DNA from: Pseudomonadota bacterium
Lineage (GTDB): Bacteria; Pseudomonadota; Alphaproteobacteria; Ferrovibrionales; Ferrovibrionaceae
NCBI GenBank assembly: GCA_023434425.1
Contig: JAEYSS010000002.1
Span: forward strand, 1 to 9,991
DNA length: 9,991 nucleotides
Direction of reading: 5' to 3'
The notes under the pieces are model-generated. The model saw nothing but the letters and a program-made list of their open reading frames with translations, ran no database searches and had not been told where the DNA came from. The position numbers were made by a program, and so were the translations under genes. This document shows, one piece after another, positions 6,222 to 9,991 of the stretch (positions are counted from its first letter, which is position 1; every line of letters starts with the position of its first letter).

Positions 6222-7478
6222 TTACGCCTTGCTGCCGGTCGCGCCGGGGGCGACATCGCCCTTGAGCACGGCCTCGCTGATGGAGGCTGGCAGCTTCAGC
6301 GGCTTCTCGAACCAGCCCACCAGCGGCAGCAGGATCAGGAAATGCGCGAAGTAATACACCGTGCAGACGCGCGCGATGATCAGGTAGTAGCCTTCCGCCG
6401 GCTTGCCGCCCGCCCAGGTCAGGCCGACGCAGACGATCAGGAAGATCACATACAGCTGCTTGTAGATCGGACGGAACTTGGCCGACCGCACCTTGCTGGT
6501 ATCCAGCCAGGGCAGCAGGAACAGGATCAGGATGGCACCGAACATCAGCAGCACGCCGCCGAGCTTGTCCGGGACCGAGCGCAGGATCGCGTAGAACGGC
6601 AGGAAGTACCATTCCGGCACGATATGCGCAGGCGTCACCAGCGGGTCGGCCGGAATGTAGTTATCCGGATGGCCGAGGAAGTTCGGCGCGTAGAACAGCC
6701 AGAAGCTGAAGAAGATCAGGAAGGCGCCGACGCCCACCGCGTCCTTGACGGTGTAGTACGGATGGAACGGGATGCGGTCCTGCGGGCCCTTGGTGTCGAT
6801 GCCCAGCGGATTGTTCGAACCATGCTGGTGCAGCGCCAGGATATGCAGCAGCACCACGCCGACGATCACGAACGGCAGCAGGTAGTGCAGCGAGAAGAAA
6901 CGGTTCAGCGTCGGATTGTCGACGGCAAAGCCGCCCCACAGCCAGGTCACGATCGGATCGCCGACCACCGGGATGGCCGAGAACAGGTTGGTGATCACGG
7001 TGGCGCCCCAGAAGCTCATCTGGCCCCAGGGAAGCACGTAGCCCATGAAGGCGGTCGCCATCATCAGCAGGAAGATGATGAGGCCGAGGAACCACAGCAG
7101 TTCACGCGGCGCCTTGTAGGATCCGTAATACAGACCGCGGAAAATATGGATGTACACCGCGATGAAGAACATCGAGGCGCCATTGGCATGCATGTAGCGC
7201 AGCAGCCAGCCGTAGTTCACGTCGCGCATGATGTGCTCGACGCTGTCGAAGGCCATCGAGGTATGCGGCGTGTAATGCATCGCCAGCACGATGCCGGTGA
7301 CGATCTGGATCACCAGGCAAAGACCCGCCAGCGAACCGAAGTTCCACCAGTAGTTCAGGTTCTTCGGGGTGGGATACTGCGTCCCGACCATATGGTCGAG
7401 CGTGGAGAAGACCGGCAGGCGGTATTCGATCCACTTGACGAGCGGGTTGGCAAAAAAGCCGGAATTGTTGTCAGCCAT
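6222..7478 (-). CDS. petB: Cytochrome b of the bc1 complex
   Basis: This 418-residue integral membrane subunit carries the two b hemes and the Qo and Qi quinone sites. The four heme-ligand histidines appear as two pairs spaced 14 apart: His97 (RYMHANGAS) and His111 (YIHIFRGLYY), then His198 (SLHYLLPF) and His212 (LLHILALHQH). The Qo-site motif PEWY is at 288-291 in VPEWYFLPFYAILRS, and GYVLPWGQMSFWGATVITN (146-164) is the cd1-region signature. About eight hydrophobic helices are visible. The start chosen is ATG 7478 (MADNNSGFF), with AAGGA upstream and 19 bases after petA. The frame extends to an ATG at 7607, but the added residues overlap petA and are not membrane-like. Confidence 0.97.
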   Translation of the reverse strand: MADNNSGFFANPLVKWIEYRLPVFSTLDHMVGTQYPTPKNLNYWWNFGSLAGLCLVIQIVTGIVLAMHYTPHTSMAFDSVEHIMRDVNYGWLLRYMHANGASMFFIAVYIHIFRGLYYGSYKAPRELLWFLGLIIFLLMMATAFMGYVLPWGQMSFWGATVITNLFSAIPVVGDPIVTWLWGGFAVDNPTLNRFFSLHYLLPFVIVGVVLLHILALHQHGSNNPLGIDTKGPQDRIPFHPYYTVKDAVGVGAFLIFFSFWLFYAPNFLGHPDNYIPADPLVTPAHIVPEWYFLPFYAILRSVPDKLGGVLLMFGAILILFLLPWLDTSKVRSAKFRPIYKQLYVIFLIVCVGLTWAGGKPAEGYYLIIARVCTVYYFAHFLILLPLVGWFEKPLKLPASISEAVLKGDVAPGATGSKA

Positions 7479-7497
7479 GGGTGCTGGTCCTTGAGCC

Positions 7498-8031
7498 TTA
7501 ACCGATACGGATGCGGGTATCGTTGAGGAAGGCGTATTCCGGAATCGGAAGGTTCGCCGGCGCGGGGCCTTTGCGGATACGGCCCGAAGTGTCGTAGTGC
7601 GAACCATGGCAGGGGCAGAACCAGCCGCCGTATTCGCCCTGCTGGCCGAGCGGCACGCAGCCGAGATGGGTGCAGACGCCCATCATGACCAGCCATTCCG
7701 GCTTCTTCACGCGATCGACATCCTTGGCCGGGTCCGGCAGCGACGCGGTGTCGTCTTTCTGGGCCTGGGCGATTTCGGCTTCGGTGCGATGGCGCACGAA
7801 AACCGGCTTGCCGCGCCACAGGATGGTGACGCTCTGGCCGGCGGCGATCTGGCTCAGATCGACCTCGGTGCTCGACAGTGCCAGCACGTCAGCCGACGGG
7901 TTCATCTGATGAATGAACGGCCATGCCGCCGCCGCCGCTCCCACCGCGGCGAAGGCGCCGGCTGCGACGACGATAAAGTCGCGCCGGGTCGGCTCGGTCG
8001 TACCGGCCGGTTGGGTCGCTGTCCCTGCCAT
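7498..8031 (-). CDS. petA: Ubiquinol-cytochrome c reductase, Rieske iron-sulfur subunit
   Basis: This 177-residue protein carries the Rieske [2Fe-2S] cluster of the bc1 complex. The cluster motifs are CTHLGC (120-125) and CPCHGS (139-144). By family knowledge Cys120, His122, Cys139 and His142 bind the cluster, and Cys125 and Cys141 form the nearby disulfide. The N-terminus has a twin-arginine motif TRRDFI (15-20) followed by an Ala-rich helix to about residue 40, the uncleaved Tat anchor usual for this subunit. ATG 8031 is preferred: it has GAGGGA just upstream and gives the right length. The frame is open to an ATG at 8190, but the extra residues do not resemble the family. It is the first gene of petABC, read from the spacer shared with trmL. 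Confidence 0.96.
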   Translation of the reverse strand: MAGTATQPAGTTEPTRRDFIVVAAGAFAAVGAAAAAWPFIHQMNPSADVLALSSTEVDLSQIAAGQSVTILWRGKPVFVRHRTEAEIAQAQKDDTASLPDPAKDVDRVKKPEWLVMMGVCTHLGCVPLGQQGEYGGWFCPCHGSHYDTSGRIRKGPAPANLPIPEYAFLNDTRIRIG

Positions 8032-8231
8032 AGATCCCTCGAAGATAATAAGACTTGGAAACGTGTCGGGATATTTCTCACTATATGTTGGCGAAGTCCA
8101 GCACTTAGCCCGACGGATGCGACAGGTTGCCGCAGGGGTCTTGTGGTTGGAATCGCCACGGGAAACCGCGAAAAAACTACCCTCTCTCAAGCCCGTCCAA
8201 ACACCCGATTCACAAGCGCACCGGAACAGCC
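8032..8231. promoter_or_regulatory. Divergent spacer between petABC and trmL-hemF
   Basis: This 200-base spacer must hold promoters for two operons read in opposite directions. On the minus strand TATAGT (8080-8085) is a fair -10 element placing a petA start about 40 bases before its ATG, but I see no good -35 at the usual distance. No convincing plus-strand promoter stands out. GTCGGG (8065-8070) and CCCGAC (8109-8114) form a 6-bp inverted repeat around the -10-like site; this may be chance. I see no FNR-type TTGAT-N4-ATCAA site. Confidence 0.4.
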
Positions 8232-8717
8232 ATGCGGCTCGCCCTATTCGAACCAGATATCCCGCCGAACCTGGGCACGATTCTGCGTCTCGGCGCCTGC
8301 CTCGACACCCCGGTGCATGTGATCGAGCCCTGCGGCTTCCCCTTTTCCGTTCAGGCCGTCCGGCGCAGCGCCATGGATTATCTGGAGCATGCCGAAATTC
8401 ACCGCCATGACAGCTGGCAGCATTTCCTGGACGAGCGGCAGGCCGGACGCTTTGCCGGACGTCTGGTGCTGATGACCACCAAGGCGGCCATTCCCTATAC
8501 GGAGTTCCGCTTCGCGCCGAGCGACACTCTTCTCTTTGGCCGGGAGAGCAAAGGCGCGCCCGACTACGTCCATGCCGCAGCCGACGCGCGGCTGCTGATT
8601 CCGATCCGGCCCGACTTGCGCTCGATTAATGTCGCCACCGCTGCCGCCATTGTACTTGGCGAGGCACTGCGGCAATGCGATGCCTTCCCGCGTCGCGAGC
8701 CCGCCACCAAGGAGTAA
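8232..8717 (+). CDS. trmL: tRNA (cytidine(34)-2'-O)-methyltransferase TrmL
   Basis: This 161-residue SPOUT methyltransferase has the length of TrmL, which methylates the ribose of the wobble base 34 in certain leucine tRNAs using S-adenosylmethionine. The three SPOUT motifs are seen: NLGTILRL (13-20) with the conserved Asn and Arg19, LLFGRESKG (100-108) forming the knot, and IPI...RSINVATAAAIVLGEALRQ (123-148) with Asn133. ATG 8232 starts the protein directly at the family N-terminus (MRLALFEP). An in-frame ATG at 8127 would add 35 unrelated residues. The Shine-Dalgarno is weak (GGAAC). Its stop lies 3 bases before hemF, so the two genes are one operon. Confidence 0.93.
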   Translation: MRLALFEPDIPPNLGTILRLGACLDTPVHVIEPCGFPFSVQAVRRSAMDYLEHAEIHRHDSWQHFLDERQAGRFAGRLVLMTTKAAIPYTEFRFAPSDTLLFGRESKGAPDYVHAAADARLLIPIRPDLRSINVATAAAIVLGEALRQCDAFPRREPATKE

Positions 8718-8720
8718 CCC

Positions 8721-9575
8721 ATGACCGATGCCCCGATCGCCGAACGGCAGCAGCGCGCCCGCGCCTGGTTCGAGTCCCTGCGCGACCGGATCTGCGCCGC
8801 CTTCGAAACGCTGGAAGACGATCTGACCGGCCAGCTGAGCGATCACCCGGCCGGACGTTTCGTCCGCACCGCCTGGGATCGTCCCGGCGGCGGCGGCGGC
8901 GTGATGAGCGTGATGCGCGGCCGCGTCTTCGAGAAGGTGGGGGTGAACGTTTCCACCGTGCATGGGGAGTTCAGCGAGGAGTTCCGCAAGCAGATCCCCG
9001 GCGCCGGTTCCGACGGGCGGTTCTGGGCCTCCGGGATATCTCTGGTGGCGCATCTGCAGTCGCCGAAGGTGCCGGCCGTGCACATGAACACGCGCTTCCT
9101 GGTGACCAGCAAGGCCTGGTTCGGCGGCGGCGCCAATCTGACGCCGATGGTCGCCGACGAAACCGACTCCGCCGCGTTCCATGCTGCCCTCAAGGGTGCC
9201 TGCGACCGCTTCGACCCCACCTACTACCCCCGTTTCAAGCAATGGTGCGACGAGTATTTCTATCTGCCGCATCGCAACGAGGCCCGCGGCGTCGGCGGCA
9301 TCTTCTTCGATCAGCTCGATAGCGGCGACTGGGAGCGCGACTTCGACTTTACAAAATCGATCGGCGAATCGTTCCTCGAATCATACCCGGAAATCGCCCG
9401 CAAACACCTCGATGAACGGTGGTCGGAGGCAGAGAGAGAGCATCAGCTGGTGCGTCGCGGACGCTATGTGGAGTTCAATTTACTTTACGATCGCGGCACC
9501 ACATTCGGTCTGAAAACAGGCGGCAACACGGAAGCGATTCTGATGTCGATGCCGCCGACAGTGAAATGGCCGTGA
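8721..9575 (+). CDS. hemF: Oxygen-dependent coproporphyrinogen III oxidase
   Basis: This 284-residue protein carries out the oxygen-dependent decarboxylation of two propionates of coproporphyrinogen III to give protoporphyrinogen IX in heme synthesis. Family blocks are clear: GVNVSTVHGEFSEEFRKQIP (74-93), HMNTRFLV (121-128), WFGGGANLTP (133-142), YFYLPHRNEARGVGGIFFD (179-197) and GLKTGGNTEAILMSMPP (263-279). Conserved histidines include His121, His154 and His184. AAGGAG at 8709-8714, inside the end of trmL, is an ideal Shine-Dalgarno. The protein ends at VKWP and lacks the roughly 20-residue tail of the E. coli enzyme; I believe other alphaproteobacterial HemF proteins end the same way. Heme made here would supply cytochromes such as those encoded by the adjacent pet genes, though no co-regulation is shown. 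Confidence 0.96.
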   Translation: MTDAPIAERQQRARAWFESLRDRICAAFETLEDDLTGQLSDHPAGRFVRTAWDRPGGGGGVMSVMRGRVFEKVGVNVSTVHGEFSEEFRKQIPGAGSDGRFWASGISLVAHLQSPKVPAVHMNTRFLVTSKAWFGGGANLTPMVADETDSAAFHAALKGACDRFDPTYYPRFKQWCDEYFYLPHRNEARGVGGIFFDQLDSGDWERDFDFTKSIGESFLESYPEIARKHLDERWSEAEREHQLVRRGRYVEFNLLYDRGTTFGLKTGGNTEAILMSMPPTVKWP

Positions 9576-9631
9576 GTGTAAAAACACCAGATTTCATGCG
9601 GGTTTTTTAAATGTCTCGTTTTTTTCGAATC

Positions 9632-9684
9632 ATCGCGCGCGTTTTACATCAGCGATGCTTTTTCCTTCGTGCGACGCGCGCGAT
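9632..9684. repeat. Inverted repeat with nested hairpin
   Basis: ATCGCGCGCGT (9632-9642) is the exact reverse complement of ACGCGCGCGAT (9674-9684), an 11-bp stem enclosing 31 bases. Inside it CATC-AGC-GATG (9647-9657) forms a second small hairpin. It could be a structured RNA, a processing or termination element after hemF, or simply an alternating GC tract that pairs by composition. No T-run follows on the plus strand. Confidence 0.45.
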
Positions 9685-9708
9685 TCACATCGCGATCTGA
9701 CTGCGCAC

Positions 9709-9723
9709 TTAACCATTTTTTAA
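9709..9723 (+). promoter_or_regulatory. CtrA-like binding site (TTAA-N7-TTAA)
   Basis: The sequence TTAACCATTTTTTAA is an exact match to the TTAA-N7-TTAA consensus of CtrA, the response regulator controlling cell-cycle, motility and related genes in alphaproteobacteria; its left half also matches the preferred TTAACCAT form. It lies 122 bases before the Lys/Ala-rich gene ATG and 133 bases after hemF. It also sits in an imperfect hairpin (9703-9729), with arms GCGCACTTAA and TTAAGCGCGC carrying one mismatch. Binding by CtrA is inferred from sequence alone. Confidence 0.55.
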
Positions 9724-9740
9724 GCGCGCGCAAGATTTAG

Positions 9741-9747
9741 TGGTTAA
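9741..9747 (-). promoter_or_regulatory. CtrA-like half-site, reverse orientation
   Basis: On the minus strand this reads TTAACCA, repeating the left half of the full box 17 bases upstream in the opposite orientation. The same bases overlap a possible plus-strand -10 element TAATAC (9745-9750). If that is the promoter, the leader of the following gene would be about 90 bases long and include both hairpins. A single 7-base match is weak by itself. Confidence 0.33.
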
Positions 9748-9777
9748 TACTGTTGCGTTGTGCTACAGATATACCCG

Positions 9778-9797
9778 TTCGGGAAACATTTCCCGAA
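9778..9797. repeat. 20-base palindrome upstream of the Lys/Ala-rich gene
   Basis: TTCGGGAAACATTTCCCGAA has 9-base arms that are exact reverse complements around CA. It could be an operator for a dimeric regulator, or an RNA stem of 8 bp with loop ACAT in the leader of the downstream gene. It lies 48 bases before that gene's ATG. There is no T-run after it, so a terminator is less likely. Confidence 0.6.
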
Positions 9798-9805
9798 AAC
9801 TTCGT

Positions 9806-9821
9806 TGCGGTGAAAACCGCA
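9806..9821 (+). other. GAAA-capped hairpin in leader
   Basis: TGCGGT-GAAA-ACCGCA forms a perfect 6-bp stem closed by a GNRA-type tetraloop, 11 bases before the Shine-Dalgarno of the next gene. GNRA loops stabilise RNA hairpins and can serve as docking points, so this may protect the message or tune translation. It acts at RNA level only if transcription begins upstream of it, which is likely but not shown. Confidence 0.5.
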
Positions 9822-9832
9822 CTCTAATCCAT

Positions 9833-9839
9833 GGAGGAG
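9833..9839 (+). promoter_or_regulatory. Strong Shine-Dalgarno for the Lys/Ala-rich gene
   Basis: GGAGGAG lies 6 bases before ATG 9846. An in-frame ATG at 9831 directly abuts it and would add only MEEKL; the Shine-Dalgarno position favours 9846. Confidence 0.8.
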
Positions 9840-9845
9840 AAACTC

Positions 9846-9956
9846 ATGGCTGCGAAGAAAAAGGCCGCTAAGAAGAAGGTGGCGAAGAAGGCTGTGAAGG
9901 CTAAGAAGGCCCCGAAGGCCAAGAAGAAGGCTGCGAAGAAGAAGGCCAAGAAGTAA
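9846..9956 (+). CDS. Small Lys/Ala-rich histone H1-like protein
   Basis: This 36-codon ORF encodes 20 Lys, 12 Ala, two Val, one Pro and the start Met, with no acidic or aromatic residue. The pattern is KKKAAKKK and KKAPKAKKK, as in eukaryotic H1 tails and bacterial H1-like proteins such as those of Bordetella and Chlamydia, which bind nucleic acid through charge. I infer a DNA- or RNA-binding role; the sequence shows only composition. The strong Shine-Dalgarno, the candidate CtrA box and two leader hairpins argue that it is a true, well-expressed gene rather than a random ORF. Lysine is encoded mainly by AAG. The N-terminal tail of MtnP in this window has the same style. The 35 bases after the stop show no terminator before the window ends. 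Confidence 0.75.
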   Translation: MAAKKKAAKKKVAKKAVKAKKAPKAKKKAAKKKAKK

Positions 9957-9991
9957 GGTCTTCGAGTAGCTTTTAGAGTAGTGTCTTGGGC

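Larger units (their letters stand above)
9576..9845. other. AT-richer intergenic region with inverted repeats
   Basis: These 270 bases hold no ORF resembling a protein. By hand count 9601-9840 is about 47% GC, while the coding DNA around it is visibly far richer. T-runs at 9603-9608 and 9619-9625 follow hemF, but no convincing stem precedes them, so the hemF terminator is uncertain. GCGCGCG blocks recur at 9635-9641, about 9675-9682 and 9724-9730, ATCGCGAT at 9689-9696 is palindromic, and there are GANTC sites at 9627-9631 and 9682-9686. The right half carries the apparent control region of the Lys/Ala-rich gene, listed separately. Confidence 0.7.

Noticed and set aside
3710..6265. An 851-codon plus-strand open frame opposite apt, mtnP and petC
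   Set aside because: It lies antisense to three well-identified genes, has a His/Arg/Gln-rich composition typical of the reverse frame of GC-rich coding DNA, and crosses a terminator. No family-like motif is present.
8032..8190. N-terminal extension of the Rieske gene to an upstream ATG at 8190
   Set aside because: The added residues do not look like the family, would place the Tat motif far inside the protein, and would use up most of the divergent promoter spacer. ATG 8031 has a Shine-Dalgarno and gives a normal length.
9553..9600. Apparent C-terminal truncation or frameshift of hemF
   Set aside because: Compared with the E. coli enzyme about 20 residues are missing after VKW. Neither other frame after the stop encodes the missing tail, and from memory alphaproteobacterial HemF proteins normally end in KWP. 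It is treated as intact; an alignment would settle it.
9589..9608. hemF terminator formed by the AAAAACACC and GGGTTTTTT stretches
   Set aside because: The arms pair only with two adjacent mismatches, so no stable stem is formed despite the T-run.
9360..9690. Cluster of GANTC (CcrM methylation) sites around the end of hemF
   Set aside because: Five or so sites are present, but similar sites occur around 8150-8600 and I cannot show enrichment by eye. It would need a genome-wide count.

Overview
The window looks like ordinary chromosome from a GC-rich alphaproteobacterium, most likely a Rhodospirillales-type lineage. I infer this from three things: the operon order petA-petB-petC followed by mtnP-apt, the aerobic HemF whose C-terminus ends in VKWP, and a CtrA-type TTAA-N7-TTAA site near the right end. 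I cannot fix the genus. There is no phage, transposase, CRISPR array, tRNA or rRNA. Coding density is very high and almost every gene is a recognisable core gene.

Layout. Bases 1-2807 (+) hold a tightly packed run: the tail of pth (peptidyl-tRNA hydrolase), ychF, two tandem MaoC-fold hydratase-like genes that are clear paralogs of each other, and a dienelactone-hydrolase family gene. A perfect small hairpin separates this run from the convergent minus-strand genes. Bases 2835-5317 (-) are an mtnP-apt-VOC unit. MtnP splits methylthioadenosine to adenine and methylthioribose-1-phosphate, Apt turns adenine into AMP, and a two-domain glyoxalase-like protein of unknown substrate follows. A strong intrinsic terminator (5388-5417) closes the next upstream unit, petABC (5441-8031, -), which encodes the Rieske protein, cytochrome b and cytochrome c1 of the bc1 complex. 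From a shared 200-bp spacer, trmL and hemF are read in the other direction (8232-9575, +).

The last 400 bases are the least ordinary part. After hemF the GC content drops to about 47% (hand count over 9601-9840). This stretch holds several inverted repeats, a perfect TTAA-N7-TTAA CtrA-like box with an extra TTAACCA half-site, a 20-nt palindrome, a GAAA-capped hairpin and a strong Shine-Dalgarno. Together they lead into a 36-residue protein made almost only of lysine and alanine (20 Lys, 12 Ala), resembling a free histone-H1 tail. The mtnP product in the same window carries a roughly 60-residue Lys/Ala-rich N-terminal tail of similar style, which the usual MTA phosphorylase lacks.

I did not find a convincing new multi-gene system. 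The items most worth following are the Lys/Ala-rich tail on MtnP, the 36-residue protein and its apparent CtrA-linked control region, and the unassigned VOC protein in the MTA/adenine salvage unit.
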